Of a DNA stretch of 38,991 bases, positions 24,441 to 32,610 are shown one piece after another (within the stretch, counting starts at the first letter, position 1; every line of letters begins with the position of its first letter). The DNA is taken from NCBI RefSeq assembly GCF_022347745.1, contig NZ_JAKRGC010000024.1, positions 1 through 38,991 of the forward strand, given 5' to 3'. This DNA is from Streptomyces sp. OfavH-34-F. GTDB lineage: Bacteria; Actinomycetota; Actinomycetes; Streptomycetales; Streptomycetaceae. Below the pieces are notes generated by a model. The model had not been told where the DNA came from. It did not search any database and saw only the letters and a program-made list of their open reading frames with translations. A program made the translations under genes and the position numbers.

Positions 24441-24755
24441 GTGACAACGCCCGAAGAACCGCCCAAAGCAAGCCTGCCCAGCGGCGGTTCGTATGCCTGT
24501 CCCTGCTGCAAGCTCTCCACGCTGGAAGCCCGCGGACAATTCCAGATCTGTGACGAGTGCAGCTGGGAAGACGATGGCCAGGACGACCCGAACGCTGACG
24601 AGGTCTGGGGCGGCCCCAACGGGCCGGATAGCCTGACCGACGCACGTCGTCGCTACGCGCAGTACGTTGCCACAACGAGGGCAACTGATCCGAGATCGGC
24701 AGCCAATGGCGGCCCAGGCAGGTGGCGTTCACGCCCGAACCGTCGTCGACGCTGA
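24441..24755 (+). CDS. CPCC-family cysteine-rich protein
   Basis: 104 residues. It has YACPCCKLSTLEARGQFQICDECSWEDDGQD, with the CPCC pair and the later CDECSWEDDG, and then GGPNGPDSLTDARRRYAQYV, which is the Cys_rich_CPCC family signature. The four cysteines probably hold one zinc. No activity is known for the family. The GTG at 24441 is the best start. The stop TGA ends exactly at the first base of the IS element (24755), so the natural C-terminus (Arg-rich NRRRR) may have been changed or cut by the insertion. Confidence 0.8.
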   Translation: MTTPEEPPKASLPSGGSYACPCCKLSTLEARGQFQICDECSWEDDGQDDPNADEVWGGPNGPDSLTDARRRYAQYVATTRATDPRSAANGGPGRWRSRPNRRRR

Positions 24756-25640
24756 CTGATCGTTTCAGGATGACGTGCGGAGCCGTCGGAGGCAGATGAT
24801 GCTGCAGGCGAGTTCCAGGAGGCTCTGGTGGAGGTCGGCGCGGCGTTCGTAGCGGATCCGCAGTCGTTTGAACTGGTGGAGCCACGCGAAGGTGCGCTCG
24901 ACGACCCAGCGGGTCTTGCCCAAGCCGGGGCCGTAAGAGACGCCCGCCGTGCGATGAGTGGCTTGATGCCGGGCCACCACAGCAGCCGGCGGTACTTGTC
25001 GTAGTCGTAGCCGCGGTCGGCGAAGAGTCGCGTGGGTTTGCTGCGCGGACGTCCCCGCAGTCCCCGTATCCGGGGGATCGCGTCCAGCAGCGGGATCAGT
25101 TGGCGGACGTCATGCCGATTCCCACCGGTCACGGACACGGCCGGCGGGGTTCCACGGCGGTCGACGATCAGGTGATGCTTGGAGCCGGGGCGGGCTCGAT
25201 CGACCGGCGACGGCCCGACGTGATCCCCCTCGAGGGCCCTGACATGAGAGCCGTCGATCGCGCAGTCGTCCATCTCCAACAAGCCGATCTTGCACAGTTC
25301 GACGAGGAGTTCCGTGTGCAGCCGGGGCCAGACCCCGGCTTCGGTCCAGTCCCGCAGGCGGCGCCAGGCGGTCACGCCCGAGCAGCCAACCACGCTGGCG
25401 GGCACATACCGCCAGGCCACACCCTTGCGCAGCACGTAGACAATGCCCGCCAGGGCAACCCGGTCAGGCACCCGAAGCCGGCCCGGGTGCCGGGGCCTTC
25501 GAGCGGGCTGCGGCGGCAACAGAGGGGCTATGCGCTCCCACAGGTCATCAGGGACAAGATCATCGGACACCCCGCAGACCCTGCCCAGGAAGATCATCGG
25601 CTGTCAGCCGACACGCCGATCTCATTCTGAAACGATCAGT
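24755..25640. mobile_element. IS5-family insertion sequence
   Basis: About 886 bases bounded by inverted ends: ACTGATCGTTTCAG (24755-24768) and CTGAAACGATCAGT (25627-25640), which keep matching for most of 20 bases with two differences. It encodes one transposase on the minus strand. The three bases outside the ends are TG/A on the left and TAA on the right, so a target duplication is not evident. The left end abuts the stop codon of the CPCC gene. Confidence 0.85.
24765..25597 (-). pseudogene. IS5-family DDE transposase, frameshifted
   Basis: Frame one holds the helical start (LVPDDLWERIAPLLPP, GVAWRYVP, GVTAWRRLRDWTEAGVW), the first Asp in LEMDDCAIDGSHV, the linker GPSPVDRARPGSKHHLIVD and the second Asp in LFADRGYDYDKYRRLLWWPG. 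After LIARR the homology moves to another frame (GVSYGPGLGKTRWVVERTFAW, then LHQFKRLRIRYERRADLHQS), which carries the catalytic Glu (VVERTF) and the stop at 24765. Relatives have one more base near 24941-24950. Either one base was lost or the element uses ribosomal frameshifting, which is known in this family but usually elsewhere. The start (25597, or a GTG at 25570) is not certain. Confidence 0.8.
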
Positions 25641-25757
25641 TAAGGGGGTGCGCTGCGAGCCACTCGTGCGGGTGAGAAGCCGTGTCGCCGCACCAGGGTG
25701 CTCCGCCTGGCCGGAACACTGGCCAGGTCAGAGGCCCACGCATCGAAGGATCCCACC

Positions 25758-26282
25758 ATGGCGGAAGAACTGTATGCGACGTTGAAGACCAACAAGGGTG
25801 ACATCGAGATCCGGCTGCTGCCGAACCACGCCCCCAAGACTGTCAAGAACTTCGTCGAACTCGCCAAGGGCGAGCGGCAGTGGATCGACCCGAACACGGG
25901 TGAGCCGAGCAACGCACCGCTGTATGAAGGCACGGTCTTCCACAGAGTCATCCAGGGCTTCATGATCCAGGGCGGCGACCCTTTGGGCAACGGGACCGGC
26001 GGCCCCGGCTACAAGTTCGGCGACGAGATCCACCCGGACCTGGCCTTCACCAAGCCCTACCTGCTGGCCATGGCCAACTCCGGGCCCGGCACCAACGGCT
26101 CCCAGTTCTTCATCACCGTCGGACCAACCACATGGCTCAATGGCAAACACACCATCTTCGGTGAGGTCACCGACGCCGCCAGCCAGAGAGCCGTCGACGC
26201 CATCGCCGACGTCGAGACCGCCCGCAATGACCGCCCCGTCGAGGACATCGTGATCGAGAAGGTCGTCATCGATACCCACTGA
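25758..26282 (+). CDS. cyclophilin-type peptidyl-prolyl cis-trans isomerase
   Basis: 174 residues with the full cyclophilin core: TNKGDIEIRLLPNHAPKTVKNFVELAKGER, the active-site FHRVIQGFMIQGGDPLGNGTGGPG, LLAMANSGPGTNGSQFFIT and the WLNGKHTIFGEV loop. The catalytic Arg is in FHRV. Cyclophilins help fold proteins by isomerising Xaa-Pro bonds; this one has no signal peptide and should be cytosolic. The ATG at 25758 has GAAGGA eight bases upstream. The gene lies just beyond the IS element and has no apparent partner. Confidence 0.95.
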   Translation: MAEELYATLKTNKGDIEIRLLPNHAPKTVKNFVELAKGERQWIDPNTGEPSNAPLYEGTVFHRVIQGFMIQGGDPLGNGTGGPGYKFGDEIHPDLAFTKPYLLAMANSGPGTNGSQFFITVGPTTWLNGKHTIFGEVTDAASQRAVDAIADVETARNDRPVEDIVIEKVVIDTH

Positions 26283-26678
26283 CACCCAACCAACGATGGG
26301 GCTCGCTTGTCGAAGCCGGCAGCCGAAGGTGCCGTCGCGACGCCCGGGGGCAAGGCGGTGGCGCACATGGTGGTCCCGACCTTGCCCCGCCCGGGGGCTG
26401 AGGGATAGGAAACGGGAAACAGCGCAGGTGCCCCAGAGGGCGACAGCGTGGAGCCGGTGATAACTGTCGTGCTTTCGACGCCGCTGATGACAAGCAGTGT
26501 GCCGATCTGGTGACAACCACCGTGCCTCACCATCCCGACATTGCAGGCCAATGCCCCCCGACGGTGACAACTGCCAGGCTTCGGCACAACCGAAACGGGC
26601 CGGGCTCGCTCGCGTGTCCGCGGGGGGTCGGATGTTCAGGCACGCGTACCGCGTCCAACGCCGTCCCGACGCCACCGG
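26283..26678. other. intergenic region, no supported gene
   Basis: 396 bases after the cyclophilin. Two near-repeats of GGTGACAAC occur (near 26508 and 26562), with a ATTGCAGGCCAATGCCC segment between. Open frames cross it on both strands but none has a start with a ribosome-binding site or a known domain. It may be old mobile-element debris. Confidence 0.3.
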
Positions 26679-26849
26679 TTACGGCTCGCGGAAGCCGTAC
26701 TCGAAGCCCTTGAGGACGGGGTCCAGTTCGGCGGCCGCACCACACAGCGAGCACAGCCGGACACCCGGCTGCTGCGCCACGTCCAGTGCCCGCCCCACCG
26801 TCAGCACCGGCGCCCCGGCCGGGGCCTCGTCGCAGTCGAGGGCGTGCAT
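26679..26849 (-). CDS. 56-aa Cys-x2-Cys small protein
   Basis: Reads MHALDCDEAPAGAPVLTVGR, then ALDVAQQPGVRLCSLCGAAAELDPVLKGFEYGFREP. The LCSLCGAA block is a single C-x2-C knuckle and an earlier Cys sits in LDCDEAP, so a zinc site is possible. I have seen this kind of short protein in Streptomyces but cannot name the family. The start is preceded by a Gly/Arg-rich open stretch, so it may begin a little earlier. It is short, and the call rests on composition and the cysteine pattern. Confidence 0.45.
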   Translation of the reverse strand: MHALDCDEAPAGAPVLTVGRALDVAQQPGVRLCSLCGAAAELDPVLKGFEYGFREP

Positions 26850-27121
26850 GACACCGCCCCGGCCGGGGCCGCGCCCGTAACCGCGCCACCGCGCCCGTCG
26901 CCCCGCTCATCCCCGGTACGCCCCTTCCACGTCACCGCACTTAGCCGTCACCGCGCCTCGCCGTCACGGCACTTCGCCGTCCGCGAGCGGGCTCACGCTA
27001 TCGGCAAACCGGCACGCAACCGCCAACTCACCCGAAAGCGGGGCCTGTAGGACGGAGGAGCGGTCGAGCGGGCATAGTGGGTGGCGATTCGCGAGGCGCA
27101 CAATCGGGGGAAGTCCGGCAG

Positions 27122-28657
27122 ATGGCATCACGGCGTGACGAACTCCAGGCCCACACCTTCGCGAAGAAGCGGATGGTCGCCGCCTTTCTGCGCCCCTCGG
27201 CCGCCGGCACCGACGAGGCAGCGCCCCGCCCGCTGCGCGCCGTCGTGCCGAGCCTGGTGGCGGGCGCGCTGCTGCTGGCCGGATTCGGCGCCTGGGGCGT
27301 CTTCGACCCCCAGGTCCCGGCCGGCTGGAGCGCCGCCGGCGCGCACGTCATCGTCGGCAGCGCGTCCACCACCCGTTACGTCGTCCTGGAGACCAGGGGC
27401 GTCAAGCGCCTGCACCCGGTGCTCAACTTCGCCTCGGCGCGCCTGCTGCTGGACCCGGACCGCTCCTCGGTGATGCAGGTCCCCGAAGCCGTACTCGACG
27501 GCGGCACGCTCCGGCGCGGCCCGGTGCTCGGCATCCCGTACGCCCCCGACCGGCTGCCCGACGCCGCCGAGGCGGGGCGCCGCAAGCTGTGGGCGGTCTG
27601 CCAGCAGCCGGGGCCCGGCTCCGGGCACACCGTGCGGCAGGCCGTCCTCCTGCTCGCCGACCGGGAGGCCGGCAAGGTCGGCGGCACGGGGCGGCTGCAC
27701 GACGGACAGGCGCTCTACGTCCGGGCGGACGGCGCCGACGGCACCCGCTACCTGGTCGGACCGGACGGTACGCGGCACGCCGTCGGGACCAGCGGCGGCG
27801 ACCGCCCCCCGGCCCGCGACGAGGTGCTGCGCCGCGCCCTGTTCGGCGACGGTGCCCAGCCCCAGCGGGTCACCGGCGACTGGCTGCGCACCCTGCGCCC
27901 CGGCACCGCCATCGGCTTCCCGAAGCTGCCCGGCACGGTCGGCGACCCGGCCGGAGTGGACGGCCTCGACCCCCGCCTGAACAAGGTGGGCACGGTCCTG
28001 AAGGCCGTCGCCGGGACCGGGATGCAGCACTACGTCGTCCTGCCCGGCGAGGTGGCACCGGTCTCCGCCCTCGTCGCCCGGCTGCTCCTGACGAGCCCGG
28101 AGGCCGAGGTGCTGGGCCAGCGGGCGAGGGCCGTGGAGGTGGCCCCGCAGTCGTTCACCCCCTCACCGCAGGAGTTCTACGGATCGAAGGGCTGGCCGCA
28201 GGACATCCCCGTCCAGGCCAACGACACGGCCGCCCGGACGGGCACCGTCTGCAACGTGCTGCACGGCGTCGACGCCGAAGGCGCCGCCGAGCTGACGACC
28301 TGGGCCGGGCCGCGCTACCCGGTGAGCTCCCTGGACGGGGCGACCAGCGCGTACGTCACCCCGGGCAGCGGGGTCCTGTACCGGCAGTTCAGCGGTGCGT
28401 CGCCCACCACCGGTTCACTCTTCCTGGTGACGGACACGGGACTGCGGTACGCCGTGCGGGCCAACAACGACGGCGGGGCCGCGCCCTCGGAGACCGGCGA
28501 CCACGGGGGTGGTGCGGGTGCTGAGGTGAACCAGGCGCAGATCAGGCTCGGTTACCGCGACGTCGAGCCGGTCCCGGTGCCGGAGACCTGGTCGAACCTG
28601 CTGCCCCGGGGGCCCCGCCTGGACACCAACGGCGCACGTCAGCCGCAGAGTTCGTGA
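27122..28657 (+). CDS. eccB: type VII secretion protein EccB
   Basis: 511 residues. It starts MASRRDELQAHTFAKKRMVAAFLRP, the usual EccB head, followed by one transmembrane helix (VVPSLVAGALLLAGFGAWGVF, residues 41-61) and a large extracytoplasmic domain. That domain has the EccB repeats (TRYVVLETRGVKRLHPVLNFASARLLL, GIPYAPDRLP, GDWLRTLRPGTAIGFPKLPG, MQHYVVLPGEVAPVSALVARLLL). Two cysteines (about residues 159 and 377) probably form the family disulphide. EccB joins the membrane complex of the ESX secretion machine. GGGGGAAG precedes the ATG. Its stop is 56 bases before the mycosin start, so they form one operon. The Ile-Arg-Leu-rich C-terminus ends at an Arg/Pro tail. Confidence 0.95.
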   Translation: MASRRDELQAHTFAKKRMVAAFLRPSAAGTDEAAPRPLRAVVPSLVAGALLLAGFGAWGVFDPQVPAGWSAAGAHVIVGSASTTRYVVLETRGVKRLHPVLNFASARLLLDPDRSSVMQVPEAVLDGGTLRRGPVLGIPYAPDRLPDAAEAGRRKLWAVCQQPGPGSGHTVRQAVLLLADREAGKVGGTGRLHDGQALYVRADGADGTRYLVGPDGTRHAVGTSGGDRPPARDEVLRRALFGDGAQPQRVTGDWLRTLRPGTAIGFPKLPGTVGDPAGVDGLDPRLNKVGTVLKAVAGTGMQHYVVLPGEVAPVSALVARLLLTSPEAEVLGQRARAVEVAPQSFTPSPQEFYGSKGWPQDIPVQANDTAARTGTVCNVLHGVDAEGAAELTTWAGPRYPVSSLDGATSAYVTPGSGVLYRQFSGASPTTGSLFLVTDTGLRYAVRANNDGGAAPSETGDHGGGAGAEVNQAQIRLGYRDVEPVPVPETWSNLLPRGPRLDTNGARQPQSS

Positions 28658-28713
28658 GGGCGGGAACGCGGTGGGGCCGGGGCGTCGGTGAGCGCGGGCA
28701 CGAGGGGTACGAG

Positions 28714-29976
28714 ATGAGCGGGCGCGGCGTCATCCGCCTCCCGGTGCGTCCGGCGGCCGCCGCCGTGTTGCTGGCGTTCGCGGCGGGCGGCGGGCTGCCG
28801 GTCCTGGCCGCCGTACCGGCGGCGGCCGTGGACACCGTGCCGCGCACGGGCGCCGAGGGCAGCGGGGCGTGCACCTTTCCGATGCCGAGGCAGATCCGGG
28901 GCCGCCCCTGGTCGCTCCAGCGGCTGGTGTTCGACCAGCTCTGGCAGGACACCCGGGGCAAAGGCGTCAGGGTCGCCGTCATCGACACCGGGGTGGACAC
29001 CGCCAACCCGCAGCTGCGGACCGCCGTGGACCGCGCCGCCGGCCTCGACCTGCTCCCGGCGCCGCGACCGGACGGCGGCGCCACCACCGACCCCGTCGGC
29101 CACGGCACGAAGGTCGCCGGGATCATCGCGGCCCGCCCCCGCGAAGGCACCGGGTTCGTCGGCCTCGCCCCCGAGGCGACGATCATCCCCGTCCGGCAGA
29201 ACGACGACCGGGGCACCGGCACCGCAGCGACCCTGGCCACGGCCATCCGCCACGCCATCGTCGAAGACGCCCGGGTCATCAACATCTCCCAGGACACGGC
29301 ACGGCCCATGCGCGCCGACTCCGACCTGGCGCGCGCGGTGCGCGAGGCGCTGGAGCACGACATCGTGGTGGTCGCGTCGGCGGGCAACGACGGGCTCGTC
29401 GCCCGGACCGGGAAGACCTACCCGGCGGCGTACCCGGGCGTGCTGGCGGTGGCCGCGTCGGACCGCAACGACGAACGGGCGCCGTTCTCGCGGGCCGGTG
29501 ACTTCATCGGCGTCGCGGCACCGGGCGTGGACATGGTGTCCACCGTCCCCGGCGGCGGCCAATGCGTGGACAACGGCACCAGCTTCGCCGCGCCGTACGT
29601 GGCCGGGGTGGCCGCGCTGCTCCGGGCCGCGCATCCGCGCTGGACGCAGCGCCAGGTGGTGACGCGGATCGAACGGACCGCCTCGCGCGCGGTGAACGGC
29701 CGGGACGACTTCGTCGGCTGGGGCGTGGTGGACCCGGTGCGCGCGCTCAGTGACACCGACCACCCGGCGGGCGCGGCCGCCCCGGACCGGGCGGTCCCGG
29801 ACGGGCCGGTCGCGCCCGAACCGGTGCCGCTGCGGCTGGGGGAGACCCCGCACGAGCGCACGACCCGGCTCGCGACCTACGTCCTGGCCGCGACGGGCGC
29901 GCTCGGCGCGGTGATCGCGGGCGTCGGGGCGCTGACCCGTACGCGGGAGGAGGAGCGCCCGGAGTTCGATGGCTGA
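28714..29976 (+). CDS. mycP: mycosin (S8 serine protease), copy 1
   Basis: 420 residues from the ATG at 28714, which follows GAGGGG; a GTG at 28654 overlapping the eccB stop is an alternative. A signal peptide (LPVRPAAAAVLLAFAAGGGLPVLAAV) is followed by the protease domain. Catalytic residues: Asp in VIDTGVD (about 91), His in GHGTKVAG (about 130), oxyanion Asn in SAGNDG (about 225) and Ser in NGTSFAAP (about 290). A C-terminal helix (LATYVLAATGALGAVIAGVGAL) anchors it in the membrane with a short basic tail. Mycosins are essential partners of ESX machines and process substrates. A second mycosin lies in the same locus at 32611. Confidence 0.92.
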   Translation: MSGRGVIRLPVRPAAAAVLLAFAAGGGLPVLAAVPAAAVDTVPRTGAEGSGACTFPMPRQIRGRPWSLQRLVFDQLWQDTRGKGVRVAVIDTGVDTANPQLRTAVDRAAGLDLLPAPRPDGGATTDPVGHGTKVAGIIAARPREGTGFVGLAPEATIIPVRQNDDRGTGTAATLATAIRHAIVEDARVINISQDTARPMRADSDLARAVREALEHDIVVVASAGNDGLVARTGKTYPAAYPGVLAVAASDRNDERAPFSRAGDFIGVAAPGVDMVSTVPGGGQCVDNGTSFAAPYVAGVAALLRAAHPRWTQRQVVTRIERTASRAVNGRDDFVGWGVVDPVRALSDTDHPAGAAAPDRAVPDGPVAPEPVPLRLGETPHERTTRLATYVLAATGALGAVIAGVGALTRTREEERPEFDG

Positions 29977-29981
29977 ACGTA

Positions 29982-30010
29982 TTGGAATGGTAGCTCTGTG
30001 TAGTTAAGCT
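29982..30010 (+). promoter_or_regulatory. promoter before the esx genes
   Basis: TTGGAA (29982-29987), a 17-base gap, then TAAGCT (30005-30010). It sits in an unusually AT-rich patch between the mycosin stop and the first esx gene, so the secreted substrates probably have their own promoter apart from eccB and the mycosin. Confidence 0.5.
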
Positions 30011-30051
30011 GGCCTGTGACCGCACGATTCGCTCCCGGGGGAAGGCACGTC

Positions 30052-30402
30052 ATGGGAGACAGGCTCAAGCTCTCGTCCGACCAGATCGACCGGCTCGTCA
30101 TCGAGCTGGGCCATATGCACGACACCCTCGAAGCCAGGATCACCCGGCTCAACGGGGTCATCGACGCGGTGGAAGGCCACTGGAAGGGCGTCGCCGCCAA
30201 CGCGTACAACGGCCTCCAGACGCAGGTGAACCTCGACGTGCGCAACCTGAAGGAACTGCTGGCCTTCACGAAGGAGGCGGTGCGGATGAGCCGCGACGGC
30301 TTCGACGCCGAAGAGGTCGAGCGCCTCAACAGCTTCAAGGGCCTGGCGGGCGCCGACCACACGGGAAGCAACGGCATCCTGGACCGCTTCCACGTCTCGT
30401 AG
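30052..30402 (+). CDS. WXG100-family protein (ESX substrate)
   Basis: 116 residues. Helix-turn-helix hairpin: LKLSSDQIDRLVIELGHMHDTLEARITRLNGVIDAVEG, then HWKGVAANAYNGL (the W-x-G turn) and NLDVRNLKELLAFTKEAVRM. Length and W-K-G fit the WXG100 family, although the C-terminal tail (LNSFKGLAGADHTGSNGILDRFHVS) lacks the usual YxxxD/E motif. Such proteins are secreted as dimers by ESX machines; the next gene is the likely partner. The stop is inside a CGTAGC repeat. The ATG at 30052 has GGGGGAAGG before it. Confidence 0.9.
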   Translation: MGDRLKLSSDQIDRLVIELGHMHDTLEARITRLNGVIDAVEGHWKGVAANAYNGLQTQVNLDVRNLKELLAFTKEAVRMSRDGFDAEEVERLNSFKGLAGADHTGSNGILDRFHVS

Positions 30403-30433
30403 CCGTAGCCGTAGCCGTAGCCGTAGCCGTAGC
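30398..30433 (+). repeat. six copies of CGTAGC at the stop codon of the first esx gene
   Basis: Six perfect hexamers start at 30398, and the first supplies the TAG stop of the esx gene (30400-30402). If copy number changed by slippage the stop would remain, because every unit in that phase gives TAG; read in the other plus frames the block would encode Arg-Ser-type or Val-Ala-type dipeptides. The tract lies in the 90-base gap before the second esx gene. Confidence 0.9.
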
Positions 30434-30492
30434 CGCGCCCGCCCCGTTCCCGTACCCGTACAGCACCTGCGCTCAGGAGACAGACCGTTCCC

Positions 30493-30774
30493 ATGGAGAT
30501 CACGTACTCCGGCGTCATCGACGCGGCCCACCAGGTCCGGACGACCGCCGACGCCATCAAGACCCAGCTCGACGAGCTGAACGCCAAGGTCAGGGCCGTC
30601 GTCGCCACCTGGGACGGTGAGACCCAGCGGGCCTTCTACGACCGCCACAGCGGCTGGGACCTCAAGGTGACCCACATGCACGGGACGCTGGTGACGATTG
30701 CGAACAAGCTCGTGGAGGCGACGGAGGGCTACGCGGCGAACGACCTCGCCCAGTCCCGGCGCTTCCACGCCTGA
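30493..30774 (+). CDS. WXG100-family protein (ESX substrate)
   Basis: 93 residues, the usual WXG100 length. ITYSGVIDAAHQVRTTADAIKTQLDELNAKVRAV, then ATWDGETQRAFYDRHSGWDLKV, with the W-D-G turn and two flanking helices. The C-terminal YAAND fits the YxxxD/E export motif recognised by EccC. The pair with the previous gene probably makes the secreted heterodimer. AGGAGA lies about a dozen bases before the ATG. Confidence 0.95.
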   Translation: MEITYSGVIDAAHQVRTTADAIKTQLDELNAKVRAVVATWDGETQRAFYDRHSGWDLKVTHMHGTLVTIANKLVEATEGYAANDLAQSRRFHA

Positions 30775-30801
30775 TCAGGGGCCCACACGGGGGAGGCCGG
30801 C

Positions 30802-31281
30802 ATGGGATCACCACTTCCGGGCGACGCACCGCCGCACGACCCGTCCCGTCCGGGCGGACGCCCGGGTGCGCCGGACCTGGCCGCGTCGGGGGAGTCGCTC
30901 AAGCACTTCAAGACGCGCGTGGACCGGCTCCTCACGACCCTCGACGCCTCACCGGCCGCCCATGGCCGCCTCGGTGAACAGCGGCTCGGAACCGCCGCGT
31001 ACGGCACCGACTTCGCGGAGGCGATGATGCTGTCGCTCACCTACAAGGTCGTGCACCTGCGCCTGACCCAGCTCTCCAGGACGCTCGGCGAACAGCTGGA
31101 GGCGATGGGCCTCACCGTCGCCCTCGCGGACCGGGGCTACGAGAACGTGGATCAGGAGTACGCCGATCGCCTGCACGCGATCCAGAAGCGCGTCGCGGCC
31201 GGCTACCGGAGGCCACCTGCACCGCCGGCAACCGGACCGGCCCTGGGCGAGGGCACGTCCAGCGGCCCCGAGGGCTTCTAG
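30802..31281 (+). CDS. ESX-associated helical protein, likely substrate
   Basis: 159 residues. A disordered Pro/Gly-rich head (MGSPLPGDAPPHDPSRPGGR) is followed by a long helical part (SLKHFKTRVDRLLTTLDASP, EAMMLSLTYKVVHLRLTQLSRTLGEQLEAMGL) and a Pro/Gly tail. The motif YENVDQEYADRL near residue 114 contains YxxxD twice over, which fits an ESX export signal. No W-x-G is clear, so it is not a standard WXG100 protein. GGGGGAGG precedes the ATG. The gene starts 27 bases after the second esx stop and its stop is one base before the next GTG, so it is part of the same operon. Confidence 0.65.
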   Translation: MGSPLPGDAPPHDPSRPGGRPGAPDLAASGESLKHFKTRVDRLLTTLDASPAAHGRLGEQRLGTAAYGTDFAEAMMLSLTYKVVHLRLTQLSRTLGEQLEAMGLTVALADRGYENVDQEYADRLHAIQKRVAAGYRRPPAPPATGPALGEGTSSGPEGF

Positions 31282-31282
31282 C

Positions 31283-32602
31283 GTGGGCGCCCGGGGCAGG
31301 CTGCCGGCGCTCGACGCCAGTTACGACACGACCGACTTCGAGCACATGCCGTACGAGGACATGCTCCGCATGATCCACGGGGTGGACCCGGCCGCGATCA
31401 TGGACCGGGGCACGGCCCTGGTCGACGCGCAGGCGGAGCTGGAGAAGATCGGCACCGAACTCCGGCAACACGTCAGCCGCACCGCCTGGCACGGCAAGGG
31501 CGGCGACGCCTTCCACGAGTGGGGCGACGAGTTCGCCAAGGAGACGCTCAAACTGGCCGACTACGCGGGCGCGGCCGGCACCTCGCTCCAAACAGCCGGC
31601 CAGGCCCTCAGCGAGGTCACGGCAGCGATGCGCGCCCACCCGGAGGCGAGGGCGGCGTGCCAAGCGGACCCGGACAAGGAGAAGGCCCGGCTGGAGGCGG
31701 TGGAAAAGGCCCGGAACGAGGCAATCCCCCAGATGAACAAGCTCGCCTCGTACTACTTGATGGCACGACGGACGCTGGCTGAACAGGAAGAACCAAACTT
31801 CCGCCCGCTGCCGGCGGAGGTGATGCCGCGGGGCGGGTGGGATACCTGGATGACCCCGTACGCCTCATCCGAGCGATCTCCGACCGCGCACTCGGTCTCC
31901 CACGCGCGTAGCGGGCGCACCGGGGTGCCTCTCGAGGGTTACTCGCCGCCCCTTGCCAGCGCCTCCACATACCCACCACAGCAAGTGCCTGTGGTGCTCG
32001 AAGCCCCGAACGCCGCAGGCACGCACCTCGACGCAGCGACCCTGCCGGAAGCCCCGGGCATTGCGACGCATTTGATCTCGGGCGGCCCTGCGCCGCAGGC
32101 GTTGGTGGATGCTGGCGGACAAACTCCGATTCCACTCACCGTCTCTTCGTCACAGCCGAGGCCAACAGCGCTGGGTGGTGGGGCAACACGGCGCGCGGTT
32201 CCGACGGGCCCAGTGAGTAAGGGGGCTGGCGAGAACATCCGGCCACCCGGGACAGCGCGGATTGATCCGGGCATCCATGGCGGGACACCGACCCGGCCCG
32301 TGATCGGCCACGGAATGATGGGCAGCCACGGCATCGGAGGCGTCGGCTCGCCGATGGGACGCGGCACCACGGGCGTTTCGCAGCGCCTGACCACCAGGCC
32401 CGGCGGTACGGTGCGGACGCCCCGCGCAGCGGGAGCGGGGCGGGAGTTCACGCCAGGTGGCAGCGGTCTCGTGCAGGCAGCTACGGGCACAGGCCCTCAG
32501 CGGCGTACGCAAGGGGACGGCGCAATCCCGGGCTACCTCACCGAGGACGAGGAGATCTGGTCCCGGGGTGATGGCGGGGTGGTCCCGCCCGTAATCGGCT
32601 AG
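31283..32602 (+). CDS. large WXG-like protein with Gly/Pro-rich tail, candidate ESX substrate
   Basis: 439 residues starting with GTG. Residues about 25-150 are a long helical hairpin with WHGKGGDAFHEWGDEFAKETLKLADYAG, a WXG-like turn of W-H-G, similar to the helical heads of PPE/LXG/EspB-type substrates. The rest is low-complexity Gly/Pro/Arg/Thr (GGTPTRPVIGHGMMGSHGIGG and similar) and ends YLTEDEEIWSRGDGGVVPPVIG. Its YLTED matches YxxxD. The long head plus disordered tail is common in Streptomyces ESX-linked proteins. It has no toxin domain that I can see. The GTG at 31283 lies one base after the previous stop, so translation is probably coupled. Confidence 0.75.
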   Translation: MGARGRLPALDASYDTTDFEHMPYEDMLRMIHGVDPAAIMDRGTALVDAQAELEKIGTELRQHVSRTAWHGKGGDAFHEWGDEFAKETLKLADYAGAAGTSLQTAGQALSEVTAAMRAHPEARAACQADPDKEKARLEAVEKARNEAIPQMNKLASYYLMARRTLAEQEEPNFRPLPAEVMPRGGWDTWMTPYASSERSPTAHSVSHARSGRTGVPLEGYSPPLASASTYPPQQVPVVLEAPNAAGTHLDAATLPEAPGIATHLISGGPAPQALVDAGGQTPIPLTVSSSQPRPTALGGGATRRAVPTGPVSKGAGENIRPPGTARIDPGIHGGTPTRPVIGHGMMGSHGIGGVGSPMGRGTTGVSQRLTTRPGGTVRTPRAAGAGREFTPGGSGLVQAATGTGPQRRTQGDGAIPGYLTEDEEIWSRGDGGVVPPVIG

Positions 32603-32610
32603 GCACACGG

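Noticed and set aside
25641..25757. Minus-strand STLVRRHGFSPARVARSAPP just outside the IS end
   Set aside because: It vaguely resembles winged-helix IS630-type transposase pieces, but it is too short and lacks the expected continuation.
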